A model generated the notes under the pieces. It searched no databases and was not told the origin of the DNA. It saw only the letters and a program-made list of their open reading frames with translations. DNA of 64,000 nucleotides from Pseudaminobacter sp040049255 (GTDB lineage Bacteria > Pseudomonadota > Alphaproteobacteria > Rhizobiales > Rhizobiaceae), in assembly GCF_040049255.1 (NCBI RefSeq), contig NZ_JBDZDR010000002.1:124001-188000 (forward strand), given 5' to 3'. Every line of letters starts with the position of its first letter. The stretch's first letter is position 1. This document shows positions 1 to 9,130 of the stretch, piece by piece. Position numbers and translations under genes: made by a program.

Positions 1-5
1 CCCAT
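1..5 (-). CDS. fdsA: formate dehydrogenase alpha subunit, first codon only (partial)
   Basis: An ATG at 5..3 follows the fdsB stop (19..17) by 11 nt and is preceded by AGGAG at a suitable distance, so a third cistron of the operon starts here and leaves the window. In NAD-dependent formate dehydrogenases of the Fds type the gene after fdsB encodes the molybdenum/Fe-S catalytic subunit FdsA. The identity is inferred from operon order alone because only the first codon and part of the second are inside the window. Confidence 0.55.
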
Positions 6-16
6 GGTTCTGACTC

Positions 17-1573
17 CTATTCCGCTGCCTGGGCGACCGGGACCGGCCGGAAATCTTCGGGGAAGTGGGTGAGTGCGCTCATGACCGGGTAGGGGGTGAA
101 GCCGCCGAGCGCGCAAAGCGAGCCGAACTTCATCGTGTTGCAGAGGTCGGTGACCAGCGCGAGGTTCTTCTCGGGCTCGATGCCGCCCGCCACCTTGTCC
201 AGCGTCTCCACGCCGCGCGTCGATCCGATGCGGCAGGGCGTGCACTTGCCGCAGCTTTCGATGGCGCAGAACTCCATGGCAAAGCGCGCCATTCTCAGCA
301 TGTCGGCGCTGTCGTCGAACACGGTGATGCCGGCGTGGCCGATCAGGCCGTCGCGCTTGGCAAATTCCTCGTAGTCGAACGGCGTGTCGAACAGCGTGCG
401 CGGGAAGTAAGCGCCCAGCGGGCCGCCCACCTGCACCGCCTTCACCGGCCGGCCGGTGGCGGTGCCGCCGCCGATCTCGTCGACGATCTCGCCCAGCGTC
501 AGGCCGAAGGCCACCTCGAAAAGGCCGCCATGCTTGACATTGCCGGCGATCTGGATCGGGATGGTGCCGCGCGAGCGGCCCATGCCGAAGTCGCGGTAAT
601 ATTCCGCGCCCTTGTCCATGATGATCGGCACCGAGGCCAACGAGATCACGTTGTTGATGACGGTGGGCTTGCCGAACAGGCCCTGGATCGCCGGCAGCGG
701 CGGCTTGGCGCGCACCACGCCGCGCTTGCCTTCCAGGCTGTTAAGCAGCGAGGTTTCCTCGCCGCAGACATAAGCGCCGGCGCCGGAACGGATCTCGAGG
801 TCGAAGCCTTGGGAGGACCCGAGGACGCTCTTGCCGAGAATGCCGGCGCTGCGCGCCACCTGCACGGCCTTGTTCATCACCGCAATCGCGTGCGGATATT
901 CGGAGCGGATATAGACAAAACCCTTGGTCGCGCCGGTGGCGAGGCCGGCAATCGCCATGCCCTCGATGAGCACGAAGGGGTCGCCTTCCATGATCATGCG
1001 GTCGGCGAAGGTGGCCGAGTCGCCTTCGTCGGCGTTGCAGACGATGTATTTCTGCTCGGCCGCCGTATCGAGAACCGTCTTCCACTTGATGCCGGTGGGG
1101 AAGCCAGCGCCGCCGCGTCCGCGCAGGCCCGAATCGGTCACCTGCTTGACGATGTCGGCCGGGATCATCTTCACCGCATTGCGCAGGCCGGTGAGGCCGC
1201 CATGCACTTCATAGTCTTCCAGCGACACCGGATCGGTGATGCCGCAACGCGCGAAGGTCAGGCGCGTCTGTTTGGCGAGGAAGGGAATCTTTTCAGGGTC
1301 GCCCAGCGAAAGCTTGTGCTGGCCGCCGGACACCAGGCCGGCGTCGAACAGCGTTGGCACGTCCTTGGCCGAGACCGGGCCATAGGCCACGCGGCCGGCG
1401 TCGGTGGCCACTTCCACCATCGGCTCCAGCCAGTAGAGGCCGCGCGAGCCGTTGCGCACAATCCGCGCATCGATGCCGCGCGAAAGAGCCTCGGCCTCGA
1501 TTGCCTTGGCTACCTTTTCAGCGCCGAGCGCCAGCGCGCCGGAATCACCCGGAACGTAGATGGTGACGGTCAC
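17..1573 (-). CDS. fdsB: NAD-dependent formate dehydrogenase beta subunit (NuoF-like, FMN/NADH site)
   Basis: This 518-residue NuoF/HoxF-type flavoprotein carries the NADH- and FMN-binding half of a soluble formate dehydrogenase, passing electrons from FdsA through Fe-S centres to NAD+. The glycine-rich GLRGRGGAGFPTGIKW lies near residues 149-164, CNADEGDSATFADR near 179-192, and the cluster motif ESCGKCTPCR with a later Cys in SLCALGG near the C-terminus fits the [4Fe-4S] site. The N-terminal ~115 residues are the thioredoxin-like extension found in the fused FdsB/HoxF type. The start is GTG at 1573, overlapping the fdsG stop by 4 nt (GTGA), which implies translational coupling. The order fdsG-fdsB-fdsA and the LysR gene upstream distinguish this from a complex I operon. 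Formate oxidation probably serves C1 or methylated-compound catabolism. Confidence 0.93.
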   Translation of the reverse strand: MTVTIYVPGDSGALALGAEKVAKAIEAEALSRGIDARIVRNGSRGLYWLEPMVEVATDAGRVAYGPVSAKDVPTLFDAGLVSGGQHKLSLGDPEKIPFLAKQTRLTFARCGITDPVSLEDYEVHGGLTGLRNAVKMIPADIVKQVTDSGLRGRGGAGFPTGIKWKTVLDTAAEQKYIVCNADEGDSATFADRMIMEGDPFVLIEGMAIAGLATGATKGFVYIRSEYPHAIAVMNKAVQVARSAGILGKSVLGSSQGFDLEIRSGAGAYVCGEETSLLNSLEGKRGVVRAKPPLPAIQGLFGKPTVINNVISLASVPIIMDKGAEYYRDFGMGRSRGTIPIQIAGNVKHGGLFEVAFGLTLGEIVDEIGGGTATGRPVKAVQVGGPLGAYFPRTLFDTPFDYEEFAKRDGLIGHAGITVFDDSADMLRMARFAMEFCAIESCGKCTPCRIGSTRGVETLDKVAGGIEPEKNLALVTDLCNTMKFGSLCALGGFTPYPVMSALTHFPEDFRPVPVAQAAE

Positions 1574-2049
1574 GAGCGCACCTCCGCGACGATTTCTTCG
1601 ATCTTGTCGGCGTCGAGCCGCCCGATGACCTCGCCGTCCAGCATGGCCGCCGGGGCGCAGGCGCAGAGGCCCAAGCAGAACACCGGCTCCAGCGTCACCG
1701 AATCGTCCTTGGCCGTCTCATGGAAGCCGATGCCCAGCGCCTGGCTGATCTGCGCGGCGATGGCGTCGGCGCCCATCGACTGGCAGGCCTCGGCGCGGCA
1801 AAGCTTCAGCACGTGCCGACCGGCAGGCTGGCTGCGATAGTCGTGATAGAAGGTGACCACGCCGTGCACTTCCGCGCGCGACAGGTTCAGCGCCTCGGCG
1901 ATGACCGGAACGGTCTCAGACGGCACGTGGCCGAATTCTTCCTGGATGCCGTGGAGAATCGGAAGCAGAGGGCCTTCCAGATCCTTGAACTCGTCGATGA
2001 CCGATCTTGCCCTGGCGGCGATGTCGGTACCTGCCGACTGCATAGCCAT
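1570..2049 (-). CDS. fdsG: NAD-dependent formate dehydrogenase gamma subunit (NuoE-like, [2Fe-2S])
   Basis: This 159-residue thioredoxin-fold [2Fe-2S] subunit relays electrons within the FdsGBA complex. The four cluster cysteines are visible as C84 and C89 (KLCRAEAC) and C125 and C129 (PVFCLGLC), the NuoE/HoxE spacing. The length is normal for the family. The start ATG at 2049 has GGGAGGG upstream. It is the first gene of the operon, and its promoter must lie in the ~90 nt before it or in the 3' end of the LysR gene, where a LysR-type palindrome is found. Confidence 0.92.
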   Translation of the reverse strand: MAMQSAGTDIAARARSVIDEFKDLEGPLLPILHGIQEEFGHVPSETVPVIAEALNLSRAEVHGVVTFYHDYRSQPAGRHVLKLCRAEACQSMGADAIAAQISQALGIGFHETAKDDSVTLEPVFCLGLCACAPAAMLDGEVIGRLDADKIEEIVAEVRS

Positions 2050-2105
2050 GCAGCGCCCTCCCTTTCTGAAACGGGCAAAGCTATTCAGAACGGGAAAGCG
2101 TAATC

Positions 2106-2142
2106 AATATAGCAGTTTCGTTGATCGATAGAAAAATTCTAT
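2106..2142 (-). promoter_or_regulatory. putative fds promoter with LysR-type T-N11-A palindrome
   Basis: The palindrome ATAGAAAAATTCTAT at 2128..2142 has perfect 6-nt arms around AAA and satisfies the LysR T-N11-A rule. About 16 nt further downstream on the minus strand is a -10-like TATATT (2111..2106), which places the palindrome across the expected -35 region of fdsG. It overlaps the stop codon of the LysR gene. Activation or repression by that LysR protein is inferred, not shown. Confidence 0.45.
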
Positions 2143-3038
2143 TGAAGGGCGACAAGGCTTGCCGCAAGCAGACGCGCCTCATGCATCAGCGCCGAAACGA
2201 TCGGCGTGTTCGGCTCCCGGTGCGCGGCCACCAGGCCCACCAGATGGCTTGCATCCGGCTCGACGATGGGAATGGCGCGGATGGGTTCCGCAAAGCCGAA
2301 GGTTTCGGCCAGATTGAGCGGCATGATCGACGCCCATTTGCCGGTGCGGATATGCGAGAACAGCACGATCATCGAATTCGATTCGAGCGTGGTTTGCGCC
2401 TTAACGCCGGCTTCCTCCAGATGCCGGTTGATGATGCGGCGATTCTGCATGTCCGGCGTCAGCAGGCACAGCGGCAGCGTGCTCACCTCGGCCCAGGTCA
2501 CAGATTTTCGGTCCGAAAACGGCGTGCCCGCCGCAGTGATGAGCTGGTAGCGCTCCGAATAGAGCGGCACCGAGGCGACTCGGCCAAGCGGCTCGTTGTC
2601 GAGATAGGTGATGCCGATGTCGGCCTCGAGGTTTTCCAGAAGCGTCAGCACCTCGATGGAAGTGCGCGAGATGATGGAAAAGGTCACCGCCGGGTGCTTT
2701 TCGTGGAAGGGCGTCGTCAGCCGCGGCGTCATGGCAAGTGCTGTGGGAATGGCGGCGATGCGCACATGGCCGGAGAGGCCGTGGCGCGCCGCGCGCATCT
2801 CCTCGCGCATGGTGCGGGTGTCGCCGACGATGCGGCGTGCCCATTCCAGCACGCGGCTGCCTTCAGGTGTCAGGCCCTGGAAACGCGAGCCGCGCTGCAC
2901 CAGCATCACGCCGAGCTGGTCTTCCAGCTGCTTGATGCCGGCCGAAAGGGTGGGCTGTGTCACGCCGCATTCCTCGGCCGCGCGACCAAAGTGCTGCTCC
3001 TTGGCCAGCGCCAGGAAGAATTCGAGCTTGTCGATCAT
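2139..3038 (-). CDS. LysR-family transcriptional regulator, probable regulator of fds
   Basis: This 299-residue LysR-type regulator has the winged helix-turn-helix at residues ~1-60 (LALAKEQHFGRAAEECGVTQ is the HTH) followed by a periplasmic-binding-like effector domain to the C-terminus. It sits directly upstream of fdsG on the same strand, with about 90 nt between its stop and the fdsG start. A LysR regulator next to fdsGBA is a common arrangement, and the T-N11-A palindrome at its 3' end supports local control. The effector is not determinable from sequence; formate or a C1 metabolite would fit the context. Confidence 0.85.
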   Translation of the reverse strand: MIDKLEFFLALAKEQHFGRAAEECGVTQPTLSAGIKQLEDQLGVMLVQRGSRFQGLTPEGSRVLEWARRIVGDTRTMREEMRAARHGLSGHVRIAAIPTALAMTPRLTTPFHEKHPAVTFSIISRTSIEVLTLLENLEADIGITYLDNEPLGRVASVPLYSERYQLITAAGTPFSDRKSVTWAEVSTLPLCLLTPDMQNRRIINRHLEEAGVKAQTTLESNSMIVLFSHIRTGKWASIMPLNLAETFGFAEPIRAIPIVEPDASHLVGLVAAHREPNTPIVSALMHEARLLAASLVALQ

Positions 3039-3169
3039 GCGGTGAAACTAGCCGGTTGGCAGCCGGAGCGCCAGAAGGAACGGACGCTGCCAGGCTGTGA
3101 TCGACTTCGATCGCCCACTCCTCGCTTCGCTCGGCATTTCCGCCTCCATTTCAGGGCAGGGCATTTGAA

Positions 3170-3314
3170 GTACCCCCACCCCTAACCCCTCCCCACAAGG
3201 GGGAGGGGGACCGCTTTGTCACCGTGCACGCCAAGAACGGTGATGGTTGGTGCCGGACGGTCATGCAGCAGAATTCCCCTCCCCCTTGTGGGGAGGGGTT
3301 AGGGGTGGGGGTAC
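3170..3314. repeat. long inverted repeat, 41-nt arms, upstream of mrp
   Basis: The arm 3170..3210 is repeated inverted at 3274..3314 with 40 of 41 positions matching, separated by 63 nt. Each arm is itself palindromic: CCCCTCCCC, 5 nt, GGGGAGGGG. The whole can form a large hairpin or cruciform. Similar C/G-rich palindromes occur at 4622..4761 and 8042..8288. They look like a dispersed intergenic palindromic element. The block occupies most of the 400-nt gap between the LysR gene and mrp. Confidence 0.85.
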
Positions 3315-3439
3315 AAGGCCGATTGCATCCATATGCAATGATGGGGGAGCGCGACCTCTGGCCGCCTCGAGAGCCGGGCGCTTGGTTCCGGCGACGATAT
3401 GCATTATCTCAAGCTAAACACCGGAAGAGAAGAAGCATC

Positions 3440-4609
<1,170 letters not shown>

Positions 4610-4621
4610 GGCGCTGATCGA

Positions 4622-4761
4622 CCCCCACTCCGATCCGCTTCGCGGACCACCTCTCCCCCGTTCGACGGGGGAGAGGAAAGGCGCGAACCGACGAAGCTGG
4701 GCGCCCTTCCTCTCCCTCCGGAGGGGGGAGAGGTGGCGCGCGAAGCGCGACGGAGTGGGGG
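4622..4761. repeat. composite inverted repeat downstream of mrp
   Basis: The left arm, beginning CCCCCACTCCG (4622), is mirrored by CGGAGTGGGGG ending at 4761, and the similarity continues inward through the GCTTCGC core and CACCTCTCCCCC with a few mismatches. Inside lie a perfect hairpin CTCTCCCCCGT-TCG-ACGGGGGAGAG (4651..4675) and a second mirrored stretch (AGGAAAGGCGC and GCGCCCTTCCT). It fills nearly the whole gap between mrp and the convergent coxG-like gene and could also end transcription from both sides. Confidence 0.75.
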
Positions 4762-4792
4762 AAGACGCTATGCGATCAGCAACCTGCTGTGG

Positions 4793-5245
4793 TTACCCCG
4801 CGCCCACCTTTTCTCCAAAACTGGAAAAGAACTGGCCGGCGAGCTTCTTCGAAGTCGACATGATCAGCCGGCTGCCGAGCTGGGCGATCTTGCCGCCGAC
4901 ATCGGCCTTGGCCTCGTATTTGAGGATGGTGGTGTCGGGGCCATCCTCGCACAAGGTCACGTCGGCGCCGCCCTTGGCAAAGCCTGCAATACCGCCCTTG
5001 CCCTCGCCGGAGATGGTGTAGGAGTGCGGCGGCTTCAGGTTCGTCAGCGTCACCTCGCCGGCGAAGGTCGCCTTGATCGGGCCGATCTTGAGTACCACGG
5101 TGGCGGCCATTTCGGTGGGCGATTTCATCTCCAGGTCCTGGCAGCCGGGAATGCATTCCTTCAGCACTTCGGGGTCGTTCAGCGATTCCCACACCTTCTG
5201 CACGGGCGCGGCGATGCGTTCTTCACCTTCGATGACGAGGGCCAT
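4793..5245 (-). CDS. CoxG-like SRPBCC-fold protein (carbon monoxide dehydrogenase subunit G family)
   Basis: This 150-residue protein matches the CoxG family throughout: an opening IAAPVQKVWESLNDPEVL, then ECIPGCQ, then KIGPIKATFAGEV, and KADVGGKIAQLGSRL near the C-terminus. CoxG proteins are START-like carriers or membrane anchors linked to molybdenum hydroxylases of the CO dehydrogenase type. The start ATG at 5245 has GGGAGGAAACA upstream. No coxM, coxS or coxL gene is in the window, so it is an orphan here; such orphans are common and their partner cannot be named. Confidence 0.85.
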   Translation of the reverse strand: MALVIEGEERIAAPVQKVWESLNDPEVLKECIPGCQDLEMKSPTEMAATVVLKIGPIKATFAGEVTLTNLKPPHSYTISGEGKGGIAGFAKGGADVTLCEDGPDTTILKYEAKADVGGKIAQLGSRLIMSTSKKLAGQFFSSFGEKVGAG

Positions 5246-5335
5246 TGTTTCCTCCCGAATGGATTCCTCGCCGAAGGGGTAACGGAGGCGGAGTTTCTTG
5301 TCTATCGCACCAAAGTGCTGCGAGCGCCGCCGGGC

Positions 5336-6079
5336 TCAGCGCAGCCGCCCGATCGGGATGATTTCGCGCGAGGCCGGCGTCCATGGCGCGCCGTGCCAGT
5401 CGCCCAGCCAGCGGTCGGCGGCAAGGCCGGCCTCGCCCAGCATCTTCGCCAACGCGTCCTTGCCCGGAAAGGCGATTTTCGACTGCGCGTGGAAACGCCG
5501 GCCGCCAGCCGCCTCGTAAAAGGTGTCGTAGGTCACTATCCCGGCCGCTTCGTCCCACGCGGCGTCGTTCCAGGCCTGCACCGTGCCGAGGCGCGGATGC
5601 TCGACAAAACGCTGCGATTCTTCCGGCACCCATTCCAGCCATTCCCGCGCCGCCGGGTTGCGGCTGTCGAAGATGAAGCGCCCTTCCGGCGCGAGATGGG
5701 CTGCGATGGTTTCCAGCACCGCCCGCTGGTCTTCCGCGGACAGGAACACCTGGAAGGCATGGCCGGTCAGCAGCACCAGGTCGAACTTTTTGCCGAGCCG
5801 CAGATGGCGCGCATCGGCCTCCACCCACTCCACGCTCTCGCCGCCTGGCCGGCCGCGTGCCACGTCCAGCATGGCCGCCGCCGGGTCGACGCCGGTGACA
5901 TCGCGGCCGGGCGCGAGCGCCACCGCTACCTGCCCGGTGCCGCAGCCGAGGTCGAGCACGCTACTCGCGCCCTCGGCAAAGGCGATGCAATAGTCTTGAT
6001 CCGCGCCGCCTTCATTCTCGAGGTCGTAGAACTGAACCAGCTCGGGGTCGATATAGAGGCGGTCGTCGATCAGGGTCAT
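5336..6079 (-). CDS. class I SAM-dependent methyltransferase
   Basis: This 247-residue protein has a clear SAM-binding motif I, VLDLGCGTGQ at residues 41-50, an acidic residue at the end of strand 2 (VTGVDPAAAMLD) and the post-motif FDLVLLTGHAFQVF. The ATG at 6079 was chosen because AGAGGA precedes it; the frame remains open much further upstream, but that stretch is antisense to the dehydratase gene. The substrate is unknown. It is divergent from the sugar-acid dehydratase, with a spacer of about 155 nt. Confidence 0.85.
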   Translation of the reverse strand: MTLIDDRLYIDPELVQFYDLENEGGADQDYCIAFAEGASSVLDLGCGTGQVAVALAPGRDVTGVDPAAAMLDVARGRPGGESVEWVEADARHLRLGKKFDLVLLTGHAFQVFLSAEDQRAVLETIAAHLAPEGRFIFDSRNPAAREWLEWVPEESQRFVEHPRLGTVQAWNDAAWDEAAGIVTYDTFYEAAGGRRFHAQSKIAFPGKDALAKMLGEAGLAADRWLGDWHGAPWTPASREIIPIGRLR

Positions 6080-6235
6080 ACAAGCATTCCTCTTCCACTC
6101 ACCTGCGCTGATACCATCTTCCCGCCGTCTTCGTCTTCCCCTGTCCGAAAACCGGCGGCGGCGCTTTGGTGCCGCCTCTTGCGGCCCCGCAATCCTTGCC
6201 ATAACCATTTCATAGTCGCCCTCCGGGAGAAGCTG

Positions 6236-8038
6236 ATGGCCGGTTCGAACACGCGCAGGAAATTCCGCTCGCAGGAATGGTTCGATAATCCCGACAACCC
6301 GGGCATGACCGCGCTCTATCTCGAGCGCTACCTGAACTACGGCCTCACCCGCGAGGAGCTGCAGTCGGGCAAGCCGCTCATCGGCATCGCCCAGACCGGC
6401 TCGGACCTCTCGCCCTGCAACCGCCATCACATCGAGCTTGCCAAGCGCGTGCGCGCGGGCATCGTGGCCGCCGGCGGCATCCCCTTCGAGTTTCCCTGCC
6501 ATCCGATCCAGGAAACCGGAAAACGCCCCACCGCAGCGCTCGACCGCAACCTTGCCTATCTGTCGCTGGTCGAGGTGCTTTATGGCTATCCGCTCGACGG
6601 GGTGGTGCTGACCATTGGCTGCGACAAGACCACGCCGGCCATGCTGATGGCGGCGGCCACGGTCAACATTCCGGCGATTGCGCTGTCGGTCGGGCCGATG
6701 CTCAACGGCTGGCACAAGGGCAAGCGCACGGGCTCGGGTACCATCGTGTGGGAATCGCGCCAGCGCCTGTCGGCCGGCGAAATCGACTATAATGAGTTCA
6801 TGGAGATCGTTGCGTCTTCTGCGCCCTCGGTCGGCTATTGCAACACCATGGGCACCGCCACCACCATGAACAGCCTGGCCGAGGCACTGGGCATGCAACT
6901 GCCGGGAGCGGCCGCCATTCCCGCGCCCTATCGCGAGCGCGGCCAGATCGCCTACGAGACAGGCAAGCGCATCGTGGCCATGGTGCACGAGGACCTGAAG
7001 CCGTCAGACATCATGACGCGCGAGGCTTTCGAGAACGCCATCGTCGTCAATTCGGCGATCGGCGGTTCCACCAACGCGCCGATTCATCTCAATGCAATTG
7101 CGCGCCATCTCGGCATAAAACTCGACAATGACGACTGGCAGGCCATCGGCCACAAGATCCCGCTTTTGGTGAACCTGCAGCCGGCCGGCGAATTTCTGGG
7201 CGAGGATTTTTGTCATGCCGGCGGCGTGCCGGCGGTGGTGATGGAATTGCTGAAGGCCGGCCTGCTGCCGCATCCCGGCGCCGTCACCGCCAACGGCAGC
7301 CCCATCGGCGAGAATTGCGCCGCGGTCGAAAACCTCAATCCTGACGTCATTCGCCCGGTGTCCGACCCGCTGAAGGAAAATGCCGGCTTCATCAATCTCA
7401 AGGGCAATCTGTTCGACAGCGCGATCATGAAGACCAGCGTGATCTCAGCCGAGTTCCGCGGGCGCTATCTGTCGAACCCGGCCGACCCGGATGCCTTCGA
7501 GGGCAAGGCCATGGTGTTCGACGGACCGGAGGACTATCACGCCCGCATCGACGATCCGGCGCTCGGCATCGACGAGCACACGGTGCTGTTCATGCGCGGG
7601 GCAGGGCCCGTCGGCTACCCCGGCGGTGCCGAGGTGGTGAACATGCAGCCGCCAGATTACCTCATCAAAAGGGGCGTGCACTCGCTGCCCTGCATCGGCG
7701 ACGGACGGCAATCGGGCACGTCCGGCTCGCCCTCCATCCTCAACGCCTCGCCGGAAGCCGCGGTCGGCGGCGGCCTGGCGCTGCTGAAATCGGGTGACCG
7801 CGTGCGGATCGACCTCAGGGAGGGCACGGCCGATATTCTGATCAGCGACGAGGAACTGCAAAGCCGCCGCGCCGCCCTACAGGGCGACGGCGGCTACTCC
7901 TATCCGGCCCACCAGACGCCGTGGCAGGAAATCCAGCGCGGCATGGTCGACCAGCTTTCGGAAGGCATGGTGCTGAAGCCGGCAGTGAAATATCAGCGCG
8001 TGGCACAGACCAGGGGTATTCCGCGGGACAATCATTGA
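6236..8038 (+). CDS. IlvD/Edd-family sugar-acid dehydratase (arabinonate/xylonate type)
   Basis: This 600-residue [2Fe-2S] dehydratase converts an aldonic acid to its 2-keto-3-deoxy derivative. The three cluster cysteines lie at C61 (SPCN), C129 (TIGCDK) and C202 (GYCNTMGTA), almost the positions known from Rhizobium L-arabinonate dehydratase. The catalytic serine motif GDGRQSGTS lies near 488-496. The N-terminal RRKFRSQEWFDNP is typical of the sugar-acid branch rather than of biosynthetic IlvD. The ATG at 6236 follows GGGAGAAGC. No sugar-acid transporter or keto-deoxy-acid aldolase is adjacent, so the actual substrate cannot be fixed. Confidence 0.88.
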   Translation: MAGSNTRRKFRSQEWFDNPDNPGMTALYLERYLNYGLTREELQSGKPLIGIAQTGSDLSPCNRHHIELAKRVRAGIVAAGGIPFEFPCHPIQETGKRPTAALDRNLAYLSLVEVLYGYPLDGVVLTIGCDKTTPAMLMAAATVNIPAIALSVGPMLNGWHKGKRTGSGTIVWESRQRLSAGEIDYNEFMEIVASSAPSVGYCNTMGTATTMNSLAEALGMQLPGAAAIPAPYRERGQIAYETGKRIVAMVHEDLKPSDIMTREAFENAIVVNSAIGGSTNAPIHLNAIARHLGIKLDNDDWQAIGHKIPLLVNLQPAGEFLGEDFCHAGGVPAVVMELLKAGLLPHPGAVTANGSPIGENCAAVENLNPDVIRPVSDPLKENAGFINLKGNLFDSAIMKTSVISAEFRGRYLSNPADPDAFEGKAMVFDGPEDYHARIDDPALGIDEHTVLFMRGAGPVGYPGGAEVVNMQPPDYLIKRGVHSLPCIGDGRQSGTSGSPSILNASPEAAVGGGLALLKSGDRVRIDLREGTADILISDEELQSRRAALQGDGGYSYPAHQTPWQEIQRGMVDQLSEGMVLKPAVKYQRVAQTRGIPRDNH

Positions 8039-8041
8039 GCG

Positions 8042-8288
8042 CCAACGCCCACCTCTCGCTTGAGGGGGTGAGGAGTGGTGGCCGAAGGCCACGAAAAGCC
8101 AACGATTTGGCTTTTCGAACGACGAACGCCCGGAGCCATAGCGGAGGGCCGGCCGGGAGGGGTTGGTCCATGCCGAGCGCGGTCGCAACGACCCCACCTC
8201 TGTACTCTGAAAGGGAGGGCCGGCGCACTGCCGCTATGACCCCTTCCCGATCCGCTGCGCGGATCGACCCTCCCCTCAAGGGGAGGGG
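8042..8288. repeat. cluster of palindromes between the dehydratase and dppF
   Basis: This convergent spacer contains several perfect palindromes: GTGGCC-GAA-GGCCAC (8078..8092), a 10-bp stem at 8093..8116, GATCCGC-TGC-GCGGATC (8249..8265) and CCCTCCCCT-CA-AGGGGAGGG (8268..8287). The last two modules resemble the GATCCGC and CTCTCCCCC units of the 4622..4761 element, so this looks like a third, more degraded or rearranged copy. No coding frame in the gap is convincing. Confidence 0.65.
8093..8116 (+). terminator. terminator-like hairpin after the dehydratase gene
   Basis: A perfect 10-bp stem GAAAAGCCAA-CGAT-TTGGCTTTTC ends in TTTTC and lies 55 nt after the dehydratase stop. It is nearly symmetrical, so it could act on transcripts from either side of this convergent junction. 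The U tract is short, so strong intrinsic termination is not certain. Confidence 0.45.
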
Positions 8289-8299
8289 GACGTTGGCTC

Positions 8300-9130
8300 T
8301 CAAGCCGCCTGCTTGCGCGCGAGCCTTGCCCTGATGCTTGCCACATCCGCGCGGGGCGTGGCCGCAAACAGTGTCTTGGTGTAGCTGTGCTGCGGGTTGG
8401 AAAACACCTCGTCGCGGGTGCCATATTCCACCGCCTCGCCGAAATACATCACCATCACCTCGTCGGCGATGTAGCGCACCACCGAAAGGTCGTGGCTGAT
8501 GAAGACGTAGGTCAGCTTGAACTCGTCCTGCAGGTCGGCAAGCAGGTTCAGCACCTGCGCCTGAACCGAAAGGTCCAGCGCCGACACCGGCTCGTCCAGC
8601 ACAAGCAGGCTCGGGTTCAGCATCAGCGCGCGCGCAATGGCGATACGCTGGCGCTGGCCGCCGGAGAACATGTGCGGGTAGCGGTTGAAGTGTTCTTCGC
8701 CCAACCCGACCTTCTTCAGCATCGCCATGGCGCGGTCGCGCCGCTCGGAAGCCGGCATGTCGGTGTTGATCTTCAGCGGCTCGGCCAGCACGTCGCCGAT
8801 CTTCTGGCGCGGGTTGAGCGAGCCGTAGGGGTTCTGGAACACGATCTGCACCTTGCGGCGCAGCTCGGGCGTCAGCCCGTCGCGCGCGATGTCCACCTTC
8901 TGGCCGTCGATGAACAGCTCGCCCGAGGTCGCCGCATCGATCAGCGTGATGATGCGTGCCAGCGTGGACTTGCCGCAGCCGCTCTCGCCGACGATGGCCA
9001 GAGTCTTGCCCTTCTCGACAGAGAAGCTCACGCCCTTCACCGCATGCACGGTGCGCGCCTTGGAGAACAGCCCGCCAGCGACGTGGTAGTCGCGCTTCAG
9101 GTGCCGGGCTTCGAGGACGGTGTTGCTCAT
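8300..9130 (-). CDS. dppF: dipeptide ABC transporter ATP-binding protein DppF
   Basis: This 276-residue ATPase of the oligopeptide/dipeptide importer family has Walker A GESGCGKST, Q-loop IVFQNPYGSLNPR, signature FSGGQRQR and Walker B LLVLDEP, with the short oligopeptide-family C-terminal extension (QHSYTKTLFAATP). It is the last gene of the dppABCDF operon and overlaps dppD by 4 nt. With DppD it forms the nucleotide-binding heterodimer. Confidence 0.92.
   Translation of the reverse strand: MSNTVLEARHLKRDYHVAGGLFSKARTVHAVKGVSFSVEKGKTLAIVGESGCGKSTLARIITLIDAATSGELFIDGQKVDIARDGLTPELRRKVQIVFQNPYGSLNPRQKIGDVLAEPLKINTDMPASERRDRAMAMLKKVGLGEEHFNRYPHMFSGGQRQRIAIARALMLNPSLLVLDEPVSALDLSVQAQVLNLLADLQDEFKLTYVFISHDLSVVRYIADEVMVMYFGEAVEYGTRDEVFSNPQHSYTKTLFAATPRADVASIRARLARKQAA

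Noticed and set aside
65..1840. 591-residue open frame on the plus strand
   Set aside because: It is antisense to fdsB and fdsG, has no ribosome binding site and an Ala/Arg/His-rich composition typical of a shadow frame in high-GC DNA.
4733..6235. Upstream part of the long plus-strand frame that ends in the dehydratase
   Set aside because: This part runs antisense through the CoxG-like and methyltransferase genes and starts in a repeat; the dehydratase homology begins only at 6236.
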